From Aldersonia kunmingensis (lineage in GTDB: Bacteria; Actinomycetota; Actinomycetes; Mycobacteriales; Mycobacteriaceae): a stretch of 35,513 bases of DNA. The translations under genes and the position numbers were made by a program. Of this stretch, positions 1-7,784 are shown one piece after another (the stretch's first letter is position 1; each line of letters begins with the position of its first letter). Location: NCBI RefSeq assembly GCF_001646865.1, contig NZ_LRRB01000088.1, forward strand, positions 1 through 35,513, read 5' to 3'. Below the pieces are notes generated by a model. It ran no database searches. It was not told where the DNA came from and was given only the letters and a program-made list of their open reading frames with translations.

Positions 1-70
1 GACCGAGCCCCACACATCGGTACAGCGCTCCACGGTCACGAACACGACCCCAAAAACAAACACTCAAATC

Positions 71-130
71 GGTGCAAAACTTCTACACGGGCGCGAAACT
101 TCGCACCCATCTACACAATTCGCACCTATT
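71..130 (+). repeat. Dispersed 60-bp motif, copy A, upstream of the envelope cluster
   Basis: This stretch aligns without gaps, at about 45 of 60 positions, to the reverse strand of 28630-28689. The most conserved cores are GCAAAACTT, CGAAACTTCGCACC and AATTCGCAC. Within this copy GCAAAACTT (74) and GCGAAACTT (93), and TTCGCACC (100) and TTCGCACC (119), recur with a 19-bp period. The copy lies 91 bp before the first start codon, so a promoter or operator role is possible (inference). The rest of 1-220 shows no convincing gene. Confidence 0.5.
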
Positions 131-220
131 TGGAAGCGCCATTTCGTGCAAAGTCCGCGCATTCAAACCAGCGTGATTCAAATAAGTGACATTCCGTGAG
201 GAATTAACTCCGATATTGGA

Positions 221-1219
221 GTGAACTTCCCGCAAACCCGAGCAATCCGAATGGTCGTGGCTGCGGCGATCGCGGCGCTCGCGTCGGCTCTGAGCCTCGC
301 GCCGAATGCGCGCGCCGATAATCCTGTCGCACTCGATGGGCTATTTGCGCTGGCTCCGGGTGTGTGCTCGGGCGGTGCGGTGAGTGGCAGTTTCTTCCGG
401 ATGATCCTGCCCACCGGCGATGCGAACGGACCGTTCCTGTCCAATAGCGACTCCGGGTGCAGCGATCAGACGGTTACCCCATTGTCAGCGGGCGGTGACG
501 GCGGTCTGGTGAGTGGGAGTTATCAGCCGCAGCCGGCGGCGGCGTTCGATGCGACCGGCAATGCTGTGTCCGGACGGGTAACGACGCCGGTCCGGTTCTA
601 TGGCGTCGGCTTCGCGACCGCGACCAATCCGACCGATCCGCAGACAGGCTCCGGCACCGCGCTGCCGAAGATCTACGCCACCGGCACCGCGCTCTCCGGT
701 GACCTGAGCAGCCTCGGCGTCACCTGGAACAACCAGGTGTTCAACCAGGGCGCGCCGAAACCGGGCGGCGGGCTACCTGGCAAGACCAGTGCGATCCGCG
801 GGACGATCGACCCGGCCAGCGGCAACTTTGTGCTGGAGTGGACAAGTCAGATCGTCGGCGGACCGTTCAACAACTTCACCGGCCTTTGGCACCTCGCTGG
901 GCAATACCGGGGTGGAACTGCGCTGACTGCGGCCGCGGCGCCCGTGGCGCCGGCGGCCCCTGCCGCGCCCGTCCAGCCAGCCGCACCAGGGCCCGCTCCT
1001 GCGGCGGCACCGGCACCTGCTGCCCCAGCCGATCAGGTTCAGCCCGTTGCGGCAGCGCCCGCACAGGCCGATCCCTCGCTCGCAGCGAAGACGATCGACC
1101 TGCCCAATGATCGCGATATTCCGGTCTGGGTCGTCCCCGCACTGATTCTGGTCGGACTCGCCGGTGTCGCGACCTTCCTGTACGCCGACCGCATTGCCGG
1201 ACGGAAGCGCAGCACGTGA
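221..1219 (+). CDS. Exported protein with C-terminal membrane anchor, paralogue of the lipoprotein at 2271-3095
   Basis: I do not recognise a named family. The 332-residue product has a Sec signal peptide (residues 1-32, ending in ARA), an extracytoplasmic domain (about 33-232), an Ala/Pro-rich linker (about 233-290) and a transmembrane segment (about 300-323) with a short basic tail. It would therefore be anchored with its domain outside the membrane. The domain is paralogous to that of the lipoprotein two genes on: both carry LDGLF/LVGLF at the start, WNNQxFNQGAPKP near 169-181 and a closing block of LEWTS, GPFN and WHL. Only this copy has Cys49 and Cys80, which could form a disulfide. The GTG start overlaps a GGAG; an alternative ATG at 251 would still leave a hydrophobic leader. 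The last 4 bases overlap the next gene, so translation is probably coupled. Function unknown; a cell-envelope role is inferred from topology. Confidence 0.75.
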   Translation: MNFPQTRAIRMVVAAAIAALASALSLAPNARADNPVALDGLFALAPGVCSGGAVSGSFFRMILPTGDANGPFLSNSDSGCSDQTVTPLSAGGDGGLVSGSYQPQPAAAFDATGNAVSGRVTTPVRFYGVGFATATNPTDPQTGSGTALPKIYATGTALSGDLSSLGVTWNNQVFNQGAPKPGGGLPGKTSAIRGTIDPASGNFVLEWTSQIVGGPFNNFTGLWHLAGQYRGGTALTAAAAPVAPAAPAAPVQPAAPGPAPAAAPAPAAPADQVQPVAAAPAQADPSLAAKTIDLPNDRDIPVWVVPALILVGLAGVATFLYADRIAGRKRST

Positions 1220-2274
1220 CTCAACCGCGGGAAGCGACGACGCAAGTGGGCGGGGACTTCCCCACCTACGGCGACGCCGTCTCCTCGCACGCCGCGGAGA
1301 TCGCCGGAATCCGTCCGGCGAGATCGCGAGTTCCGCACCTGATCCTGCTTGTGCTCGGTGCGGCGCTGATCCTCGCGCCACTGGTACTCGGCATGTTCAC
1401 CCGCGCTGCCCAAGGGCAGGAGATGCTCGCGTCCTTCGGTCCATACGTGCAGGCCGAGCCGATCGCCGACTTCCGCGCCGACCTCGCCGCTGTCGAGGCG
1501 GCGCGGGCGAATGTCGTGGCGCTGGAACAGTCCGGGCGAGCTCCGGCCGGTGACTTTCCGTATGTCGATGGACTGGTTCGTGACTACCCGGGAATCGACG
1601 CGGACATGTCCGCGATGCTGTCTACGGGCGAGGCGAATATCGGGCGGTACGAACAACTGTTGTCGCTGCCACCGTTTGCGGCGCTGCCCTGGTTGTTCGT
1701 CCTCCCCGGACTCGGGCTGCTGCTGGCCGGTGCGGTCGGCCTGCGTGCAGCGAACCGTGGTCGGCGTTCGATATTCGCGACGGGCGCGGCCGGTGCCTCG
1801 GTGGCATGGCTTCTTGTCGTGCCGTTTGCGTTCGGCATCTTCTCGAACGCTCCGGCGGGAAGTCCACTGCTGCAGGACTTCTCTTCGATCGTCACCCAAG
1901 ACCGCGTCCGTCAGGTGCAGGGCTACTTCGTCACCCTGGCCGGCGGGCAAGGCGAGCTGAACAGCCGCTACACCAAGGCTGTGCTCGCCGAGGACCCCAC
2001 CGTTGATATCGGCGCGATCGCCGAGCTCGAGCAGCGCTGGCAGCCGATGACCTCTCAGTTCGCCGGCCTGATCGGCGCGATGAACGACAACGTCGACAAC
2101 TTCGCCGCGGTGTCAGCGCTGAACGATTCCACTGCCCCGCTCGGCTTCTCCGCATTCGACAGGTTCGGCTGGTTCTTCGTGGTGCCGGGCCTGATTGGGC
2201 TCGGGGTCCTCGTCGCCGAACCGGCGGCGCTGCTTGCCCGGCGACGCGTGAAAGTGCAAGGAGAGAACCGATGA
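1216..2274 (+). CDS. Four-pass membrane protein of the envelope cluster, function unknown
   Basis: The 352-residue protein has four hydrophobic segments: about 38-60, 152-175, 180-202 and 313-335. Two hydrophilic stretches (about 61-150 and 205-310) lie between segments 1-2 and 3-4 and would face the same side, probably outside. I find no catalytic motif and recognise no family. Its GTG start shares the bases GTGA with the stop of the preceding gene, and its stop shares ATGA with the next start, so it is sandwiched between two paralogous exported proteins under tight translational coupling. A scaffold or partner for these two proteins is a reasonable inference, not shown by sequence. Confidence 0.75.
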   Translation: MTQPREATTQVGGDFPTYGDAVSSHAAEIAGIRPARSRVPHLILLVLGAALILAPLVLGMFTRAAQGQEMLASFGPYVQAEPIADFRADLAAVEAARANVVALEQSGRAPAGDFPYVDGLVRDYPGIDADMSAMLSTGEANIGRYEQLLSLPPFAALPWLFVLPGLGLLLAGAVGLRAANRGRRSIFATGAAGASVAWLLVVPFAFGIFSNAPAGSPLLQDFSSIVTQDRVRQVQGYFVTLAGGQGELNSRYTKAVLAEDPTVDIGAIAELEQRWQPMTSQFAGLIGAMNDNVDNFAAVSALNDSTAPLGFSAFDRFGWFFVVPGLIGLGVLVAEPAALLARRRVKVQGENR

Positions 2275-3095
2275 CCCGACGAATCGTGACGGCCGTGCTG
2301 GCTGTGTCCCTGCTCCTGCTCGGATCGGCATGCTCGTCATCCGAGGAGGCTGGTTCGGATGCACCGGCGCAGGAGGAGGCGCTCGTCGGGCTGTTCCGGT
2401 TGACACCGGGTGCAGTCGATGGCGACCGCGTGTCCGGCACCTGGTTCCGGATGGTGCAACCCGGAGGAACACCAGAGTCGGGGCCCTACATGCCCAATGG
2501 TGACTCGGTGGTCCCCGGTGGCACCGCGACCCTGCTGGAACCCGGCACCGAGGGTGGTCTGCGTACCGGTGGCTACCAGTCCGAGCCGAATCCCGCTTTC
2601 GCGGAGGGTAATTCGCTGGCCGGCTCGATCACCAAGCCGACGAAGTTCTTCGCGGTGGAGTTCGGTACCTCGACCAACCCGATCGACCCGCAGACTCAGC
2701 GCGGCGTCGTCGCGCCGTCGGTGGTGAACAAGGGCGGCGAGCTGACCGCGGATGTGTCGGCATGGGCCGCCTCGTGGAACAACCAGGAGTTCAACCAGGG
2801 CGCGCCGAAGCCGCCGGCGAAGGCGGGACCAGAGGTTCCGGTTGCGGCGCAGGTCAAGCAGGTGTGGGACTGGGTTGCGCAGAAGTGGCTCGACCTCCCC
2901 AGTGACACCGCCGCCAGCGGACCGCCGGCGACAGGCACGTACGACCCGGACAGCAAGCGTTTCACGCTCGAGTGGACCAGCCTCATCGTGGATGGGCCGT
3001 TCAACGGCTTCACCGGCGTGTGGCACCTCGAGGGAGTGTTCGAACCCGGCGCCGCCGCACCAGGAGCGGTGCCGCAAAACGGCGCGGGCGGCTGA
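2271..3095 (+). CDS. Predicted lipoprotein, paralogue of the first gene in the cluster
   Basis: The 274-residue product starts with a classic lipoprotein signal: basic MTRR, a hydrophobic core and the lipobox LGSAC with Cys21 as the lipidation site. The mature domain shares with the 221-1219 product the motifs GLFRLTPG, SGTWFRM, WNNQEFNQGAPKP, LEWTS, GPFNGFTG and VWHLEG. It lacks the two internal cysteines of the paralogue and carries an insertion of about 35 residues after the APKP motif (a Trp-rich segment near WDWVAQKW). One paralogue is thus lipid-anchored and the other helix-anchored. The ATG overlaps the preceding stop by 4 bases and is preceded by AAGGAGA. No known function; possibly an envelope adhesin or assembly factor (inference). 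Confidence 0.8.
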   Translation: MTRRIVTAVLAVSLLLLGSACSSSEEAGSDAPAQEEALVGLFRLTPGAVDGDRVSGTWFRMVQPGGTPESGPYMPNGDSVVPGGTATLLEPGTEGGLRTGGYQSEPNPAFAEGNSLAGSITKPTKFFAVEFGTSTNPIDPQTQRGVVAPSVVNKGGELTADVSAWAASWNNQEFNQGAPKPPAKAGPEVPVAAQVKQVWDWVAQKWLDLPSDTAASGPPATGTYDPDSKRFTLEWTSLIVDGPFNGFTGVWHLEGVFEPGAAAPGAVPQNGAGG

Positions 3096-3139
3096 CCGAT
3101 GACACGAACCAATCGAAACTGCACTACCGAGAGGATGCG

Positions 3140-4030
3140 ATGACCTCCCCCACCGGACAACCGAGATCCGGACTCGCGATCGTCATTCGGGTGATTTCTG
3201 CCGCCGCTGTAATCGGCAGTTCGGTGGCGATCACCGCAATCGCGGTCGACGACGGCGATCAGGTTGCCGTCGTCGTGCCACAGGCCAAGGTCGCTCCTGC
3301 GCCACAGCCCGCGCCGGCCCCGGCCGCACCCGAGAACGCGCCGGCTCCCGCACCCGCACCGGGTGCCCCGCCCGCCTCGGTCCCGATCGGCAACGCGCCC
3401 GCCGCCACGGTCCCGCTCGGCACCGCACCGGCCGCTCCATCCGGCACCGCCCCGGCGACCTCGGTCCCGGTCGGCACCGGACCGGCGACCTCGATCCCGC
3501 TTGGCGCCGCCGCGCCGGGTACTGGCAGCCCGTTCGACGCGGCGGCTCCAGTTGCGCAGCCGCCGTGCCCGATCGGCTGGCCGGCTCCGGAGAAGCAGGG
3601 CGGCTTGGCCTCCCTGATCGGTTTGGCCCCGCTGGCCGGGCCGTTCTCTTCGGAGGCGTTCGCGCTGGCATCGGTGTATCAGCCGTTGCTGCGCCTCGTC
3701 GGGCCGGTTCTGGCCGAGATCGCGCCGGTTATCACGCACTACCAGCCGGTGATCGACCCAATCATCAAGAATGTGCAGGGCGTGGAAGAGGCTGTGCTGC
3801 AAGCGATCCTGCCCTACTACGGGCCGTATCGCGATCAGCTGATCGCTGCCGAGGGTGAGGTCGCCAAGGTGATCGCGCCTGTGCTGGAGCGTGCCTACAC
3901 CACCGAGGCGGCATCGTGCCTGGTGGCTTGGCAGGGGCAGTTGATCGAGCAGGCTCGTGGTGGGCCGGTCCGGGTGCCGTCGCTGGCTCGCCCGGGAACA
4001 ATCGTGGAATTGCAGCCAGGGCCGCGTTAG
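3140..4030 (+). CDS. Membrane-anchored Pro/Ala-stalk protein with C-terminal helical domain
   Basis: The start is set at ATG 3140, which has a GAGAGG ribosome binding site 5 bases upstream; the open frame extends further 5' but that part is arginine-rich shadow sequence. The 296-residue product has one N-terminal transmembrane segment (about 11-33), then a low-complexity stalk of APAPAP runs and degenerate SVPIG / TVPLG / SIPLG repeats (about 45-135), then a conserved-looking domain rich in Pro, Leu and Ile (about 145-296), with a Cys near its start (QPPCPIGWP) and one near its end (ASCLVAW). It begins 44 bases after the lipoprotein gene and is likely the last gene of the same transcript. Its end overlaps the end of gatD by 4 bases. 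Function unknown. Confidence 0.75.
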   Translation: MTSPTGQPRSGLAIVIRVISAAAVIGSSVAITAIAVDDGDQVAVVVPQAKVAPAPQPAPAPAAPENAPAPAPAPGAPPASVPIGNAPAATVPLGTAPAAPSGTAPATSVPVGTGPATSIPLGAAAPGTGSPFDAAAPVAQPPCPIGWPAPEKQGGLASLIGLAPLAGPFSSEAFALASVYQPLLRLVGPVLAEIAPVITHYQPVIDPIIKNVQGVEEAVLQAILPYYGPYRDQLIAAEGEVAKVIAPVLERAYTTEAASCLVAWQGQLIEQARGGPVRVPSLARPGTIVELQPGPR

Positions 4031-4743
4031 CGAGCGGCGCGCAGGCGTTCGGTACGCAGTTGCTCAACCTCGTCGATGTCGAGCGGGGGCAGGGCGTCCA
4101 CGCCGAGGGCACGGGCAAGCAGGAGGTCCGCGAGTTCGGGGTTGCGGGCCAGGGCCGGACCGTGCATGTACGTGCCGATCACCGAGCCCTGCACCACACC
4201 CTCGAAGCCGTCGCCGACACCATTGCCGACGCCGGCCGTGACTCGTCCGAGTGGTTTCGCCGCAGGGCCGAGAGTCGTTCCGCCTCGGTGGTTTTCGAAT
4301 CCGGTGAGCGGTGCGGTGAGTCCGTCGAGCAGCGGAGACGTAAGCACCTCGCCGATCGAACGGGTCTTCTGCGGTGCCGTCGTCACGTCGAACATCGAGA
4401 TGCCGTCGACGCGCTCCCCGGCCGAGGTCTCGTACCAGTGGCCGAGTACCTGGATGGCGGCGCAGATCGCGAGTACCGGCGCACCGCGCTCGGCGGCCTG
4501 TTGGAGGCCGGGGTAGCGCTGCAGATGCCGCGTCGCGAGGCGCTGTGCGTAGTCCTCGGCGCCACCGAGGGTGTACACATCGAGCGAGTCCGGGACCGGA
4601 TCGGCCAGGGTGATCTCAACGATCTCGGCGTTGTAGCCGCGCATCCGCATGCGCTGGCGCAGCACGAGCGCGTTGCCCCCGTCGCCGTAGGTGCCCATCA
4701 CGTCGGGCAGCACCAAGCCGATCCGGAACGTTGAATTAGACAT
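4027..4743 (-). CDS. gatD: Lipid II isoglutaminyl synthase, glutaminase subunit GatD
   Basis: GatD is a class I glutamine amidotransferase of the CobB/CobQ-like type. It releases ammonia from glutamine and passes it to MurT, which amidates the alpha-carboxyl of D-glutamate in the lipid II stem peptide. The 238-residue protein shows IGLVLPDVMGTYGDGGNA at the start, the substrate motif TLGGAEDYAQ (58-67), the nucleophile Cys94 in VLAICAAIQ and the catalytic His194 in TYMHGP. Cys94 is the same number as the catalytic cysteine of Staphylococcus aureus GatD. The start is ATG at 4743. In mycobacteria gatD sits beside murT; here the partner begins more than 4 kb away, so this copy needs its own promoter in 4744-4850, where TAGACT is a possible -10. 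Confidence 0.93.
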   Translation of the reverse strand: MSNSTFRIGLVLPDVMGTYGDGGNALVLRQRMRMRGYNAEIVEITLADPVPDSLDVYTLGGAEDYAQRLATRHLQRYPGLQQAAERGAPVLAICAAIQVLGHWYETSAGERVDGISMFDVTTAPQKTRSIGEVLTSPLLDGLTAPLTGFENHRGGTTLGPAAKPLGRVTAGVGNGVGDGFEGVVQGSVIGTYMHGPALARNPELADLLLARALGVDALPPLDIDEVEQLRTERLRAAR

Positions 4744-4846
4744 GGGTGGCCTCGCGACGCATTCGGCGAGTCTAACGGTGCAAGTACGGTAGGCGCGGTC
4801 GGCGTCGTCCGCACTGCAATAGCTCCCAGATTGCCCGGGCGCGCTC

Positions 4847-4852
4847 TAATGT
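4847..4852 (+). promoter_or_regulatory. -10 element for leaderless GH183 gene 1
   Basis: TAATGT fits the actinobacterial TANNNT -10 pattern and ends 7 bases before ATG 4860, so transcription would begin at or next to the start codon. The paralogue has TACCGT at exactly the same distance from its GTG. No clear -35 is visible. Confidence 0.5.
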
Positions 4853-4859
4853 GCTCCAA

Positions 4860-6329
4860 ATGGGCGTGATGAGGTCACTTGTACGCGCGGCAGCAGCGGT
4901 GTTGTTCGTCGGCGCGGCGGCGGTGCCACTTGCCTCGCCCGCGGTCGCGCAGGGCGGTTGCCCCGACGGGAGCGGCAGCAATGGATCCGGTAGCAGTGGA
5001 TCGAACGGCAGTGGCAGTAATGGATCCGGCAGCAATGGATCGAACGGCAGCGGCAGCGGATCCAGCGATAGTGGGGGGATTGGATCGAGTGGCAGCGGAT
5101 ACAGCGGCAGTGGCCTGAGTGCGGATTCGGTCAACTGGTTGCCGGGCAGCGCGGGCTCGTTCGGGAGTTCGAGTCACGCCATTCCGAATCCGAACGATCA
5201 AGGCCCACTGCCTGTACTGAGCGGTGACACCCAGACGGTGGCGTGGGTGACCGGTCCACAAAGTCCCAACGTTACGGACGAAAGGTTCGGGATCACGGGT
5301 ACCGATCTGGGCATCGCGTGGGACAACGGCGCGAGCGGTGCCGAGCATCAGATCCTGATGGCCTTCGGCGATACCGTCGGCATGTGCGCCGCGCCCGGCG
5401 GCCAGTGGCGCAGCAATGTGCTGTTGCGGAGTGCGGACTTTGACCTCGCCGACGGCATCAACATACCGGATCCGCAGTACGGCAATCCATTCGGCGGCAG
5501 CCCGGTGCAGGTGGACCGGCAGGATTTCTCGCGACAGATCATCGCCAGCCTCGGATTCGCGCCAGTTGAGGTGACCGTTATCCCTACCGCGGGCATCGCG
5601 GTCGGAAACACGCAGTACATCAACTACATGTCCGTGCGGAAGTGGGGACCTCATGGGACCTGGACAACCAATTTCTCCGCAATTGCCTTCTCCACCAACA
5701 ACGGTGAGACGTGGACGACCGACGTCCGCACGATCCGCTTCAATGCGCCCCTCGACGTGCTCTCGGGGGTCCCGCAGTTGGCCCCGGGCAACGCAAACTT
5801 TCAAATGCACGCCTATCTGCGCAATGCCGGGTTCGTCTATGGCTTCGGTACGCCGAACGGTCGCTACGGTGCCGCGCGCGTCTCCCGTGTTCCCGAGGCA
5901 CAGATGCTCGATCTCGGCGCGTATCGCTATTGGAACGGCTCGGACTGGGTGCCCGGCGCAGGGAACGCGGTCGACGTGATCGGCGCACCGGTCGCGGAGA
6001 TGTCGGTGACCTGGAGCGACTATCTCGGCGAGTACGTCGCGCTGTTCTTCAACCAGTCCGCCGAACAGGTGGAACTCTGGACTTCCGCTACACCGCAGGG
6101 TCCATGGGCTCTCGACAAGGTGCTATTCGATGCGGTGGACCTGCCGGGCGGGTTCTACGCGCCCTTCATTCATCCGGCGTCGGCAGGCAACTGGCTCTAC
6201 TTCACCTTGTCGCTTTGGGAGGGCTACAACGTCATGCTCTTGCGTACCGATCTCGGCGTTGTAGCCGCGCATCCGCAAGCACCGGCGGAGCACCAGCGCG
6301 TTCCCGCCGTCACCGCAGGTGGCCCGTGA
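4860..6329 (+). CDS. Secreted DUF4185 / GH183 protein, predicted endo-D-arabinofuranase, copy 1
   Basis: DUF4185 proteins were shown to be endo-D-arabinanases (family GH183) that cut the D-arabinan of arabinogalactan or lipoarabinomannan; Rv3707c is a mycobacterial member (from memory). This 489-residue product has a Sec signal peptide (1-31, ending AVAQ), a Gly/Ser-rich linker (37-87) and a catalytic domain (about 112-465). Shared family features include DLGIAWDNG, ILMAFGDT, IPTAGIAVG, YINYMSVR, NFSAIAFS and GFGTPNGRYGAARV. The start at ATG 4860 is chosen because it lies 7 bases after a -10 and because from here the signal peptide aligns residue for residue with copy 2. An upstream GTG at 4851 is also in frame. 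From Asp464 to the stop the protein departs from copy 2: this tail is encoded by antisense gatD-like DNA. The domain itself looks complete. Confidence 0.85.
   Translation: MGVMRSLVRAAAAVLFVGAAAVPLASPAVAQGGCPDGSGSNGSGSSGSNGSGSNGSGSNGSNGSGSGSSDSGGIGSSGSGYSGSGLSADSVNWLPGSAGSFGSSSHAIPNPNDQGPLPVLSGDTQTVAWVTGPQSPNVTDERFGITGTDLGIAWDNGASGAEHQILMAFGDTVGMCAAPGGQWRSNVLLRSADFDLADGINIPDPQYGNPFGGSPVQVDRQDFSRQIIASLGFAPVEVTVIPTAGIAVGNTQYINYMSVRKWGPHGTWTTNFSAIAFSTNNGETWTTDVRTIRFNAPLDVLSGVPQLAPGNANFQMHAYLRNAGFVYGFGTPNGRYGAARVSRVPEAQMLDLGAYRYWNGSDWVPGAGNAVDVIGAPVAEMSVTWSDYLGEYVALFFNQSAEQVELWTSATPQGPWALDKVLFDAVDLPGGFYAPFIHPASAGNWLYFTLSLWEGYNVMLLRTDLGVVAAHPQAPAEHQRVPAVTAGGP
4968..5120 (+). repeat. Gly/Ser-coding low-complexity tract in GH183 copy 1
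   Basis: The DNA consists of imperfect tandem units built from GGCAGCAATGGATCC and GGATCGAACGGCAGC, coding SNGSG / GSGS repeats (residues 37-87). The equivalent linker in copy 2 is shorter and less regular, so the tract has probably changed length by slippage or unequal exchange. Confidence 0.8.
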
Positions 6330-6373
6330 CTTCGGGCAGCCACTAGCCCTGTGCGGAAGGTGGACTCAGACAG
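6249..6373 (-). pseudogene. Decayed duplicate of the gatD 5' end, antisense, forming the end of GH183 copy 1
   Basis: Bases 6249-6277 are identical to 4621-4649 inside gatD (29 of 29). Similarity continues with scattered substitutions and about 2 bases of net indel through CGGGCAGC and CAGACAGGGG, corresponding to the gatD start region up to 4743; the start codon is lost (CAG in place of CAT on the plus strand). On the minus strand it would read as the first ~40 codons of gatD. It is the footprint of a tandem duplication of a unit made of the gatD 5' end plus the GH183 gene. Part of it is translated in antisense as the last residues of GH183 copy 1. Confidence 0.85.
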
Positions 6374-6441
6374 GGGGAGGCTAGCGGAACGCTGTAACGC
6401 AACCGAGACGTGATTGCGTGATGGTCACATCAGCGCGGTTC

Positions 6442-6447
6442 TACCGT
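6442..6447 (+). promoter_or_regulatory. -10 element for leaderless GH183 gene 2
   Basis: TACCGT matches TANNNT and ends 7 bases before GTG 6455, the same geometry as TAATGT before copy 1. A TGGAG directly before the GTG is too close to act as a normal ribosome binding site, which supports leaderless translation. Confidence 0.45.
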
Positions 6448-6454
6448 GGCTGGA

Positions 6455-7783
6455 GTGACGAATGTCCGCATTCCAACGACGTTGTTTTCCGCACTGTTAT
6501 TCGTCGGTGCTCTGACCGTGCCTCTTGCGGCTCCAGCTGCAGCGCAACCGTGCGACAGCACCGGGAGCAGCGGATCCAGCGGCTCGAGCGGCAGCGCGGG
6601 ATCCGGTGCCGAAGGATCGAACGGAAGCCTTGCCGATCTCAGCTCGGGATCATTCGAAGGCAGCGGCTCCGCCGGCTCTACGGGGAGTTTCGGACACGGC
6701 CGCGGTCAGATTCGGGAACAGGGTCCTTTGCCGATCCTGCGCGGCGACACCCAGACCATCGCCTGGATTACCGGTCCGCGAAGCAACAACCGCACCGACA
6801 CGCGTTACGGCATCTCGGGAACCGACTTGGGCATCGGCTGGGACAACGGCGAAACGGGTGATCGGCGTCAGATCCTGATGGCCTTCGGCGACAGCTTCGG
6901 CGACTGCGGTGCGGAGGAGCAGGAGTGGCGCAACAACGTCTTGCTGCGCAGCACCGATACCGACCTCGCCGATGGCATCGACTTCCTCGACCCGGAGGTC
7001 GGCAACCCCTATTCCGGTAGCCCCGTCGAGGTTGACCGACCCAACTTCTCGCGGCAGATTATTGCGAGCCTCAACCTCTACCCCGAGGTCACCGTTATTC
7101 CGACCGCGGGCATCTCAGTGGGCGGCACGCAGTACATCAACTACATGTCGGTACGTTCCTGGGACACCCCGGGCCACTGGACGACGAACTTCTCCGCCAT
7201 CGCGGTGTCTCATGACAACGGCCAGAACTGGGAAACGGACCCGTTGACGATCCGGGTGAACCAGCCATTCAACATCCTGTCCGCGCTTCCGCAGGCCTCG
7301 CCAGGCAACGACAACTTCCAGATGCAGGCCTACGTCCGCGCCGCCGGCTATGTATACGGATATGGCACACCGAACGGCCGGTTCGGAGCTGCCAGGATCT
7401 CGCGGGTAGCGGAAACGCAGATGACGAATCTAGCCGCGTACGAATACTGGAACGGGAGTTTGTGGGTGCCCGACGTGAGCGCTGCCGTCGACGTGATCGG
7501 CGCTCCGGTTAGCGAGATGTCCGTCGCGTGGAGTCCGCATTTGAACAGGTTCGTCGCCCTGTTCGGCAACGAACAGTTGGCCCAGGTCGAGCTGTGGACA
7601 AGCAGCCAGCCGCAGGGGCCATGGACTATGGAGAAGGTACTGTTCAACGGCATCCAGATGACCGGCGGCTTCTATGCTCCGTTCATCCACCCGTGGTCGA
7701 GCGGCAACTGGCTGTACTTCACGCTCTCGCGGTGGAGCGATTACAACGTGATGCTGGTGCGTACGAACTTGAACGCGTTGTGA
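6455..7783 (+). CDS. Secreted DUF4185 / GH183 protein, predicted endo-D-arabinofuranase, copy 2
   Basis: This 442-residue paralogue of the preceding GH183 gene aligns with it along nearly the whole length. It has a signal peptide (1-31, ending AAAQ), a Gly/Ser linker (about 36-80) and the DUF4185 domain (about 88-442) with DLGIGWDNG, ILMAFGDS, IPTAGISVG, YINYMSVRSWD, GYGTPNGRFGAARI and ELWTSSQPQGPW. It ends naturally at RTNLNAL, so it probably shows the ancestral C-terminus that copy 1 has lost. GTG 6455 is preferred over the in-frame GTG 6446 because the signal peptides then align exactly and the -10 spacing matches. The stop is one base from the end of murT on the other strand. Expected substrate: cell-wall D-arabinan. 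A difference in preference between the two copies is possible but not visible. Confidence 0.85.
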   Translation: MTNVRIPTTLFSALLFVGALTVPLAAPAAAQPCDSTGSSGSSGSSGSAGSGAEGSNGSLADLSSGSFEGSGSAGSTGSFGHGRGQIREQGPLPILRGDTQTIAWITGPRSNNRTDTRYGISGTDLGIGWDNGETGDRRQILMAFGDSFGDCGAEEQEWRNNVLLRSTDTDLADGIDFLDPEVGNPYSGSPVEVDRPNFSRQIIASLNLYPEVTVIPTAGISVGGTQYINYMSVRSWDTPGHWTTNFSAIAVSHDNGQNWETDPLTIRVNQPFNILSALPQASPGNDNFQMQAYVRAAGYVYGYGTPNGRFGAARISRVAETQMTNLAAYEYWNGSLWVPDVSAAVDVIGAPVSEMSVAWSPHLNRFVALFGNEQLAQVELWTSSQPQGPWTMEKVLFNGIQMTGGFYAPFIHPWSSGNWLYFTLSRWSDYNVMLVRTNLNAL

Positions 7784-7784
7784 C

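Noticed and set aside
2972-3139. 56-codon N-terminal extension of the Pro/Ala-stalk protein
   Set aside because: It overlaps the lipoprotein gene, is Arg-rich shadow sequence, and the ATG at 3140 has a good ribosome binding site.
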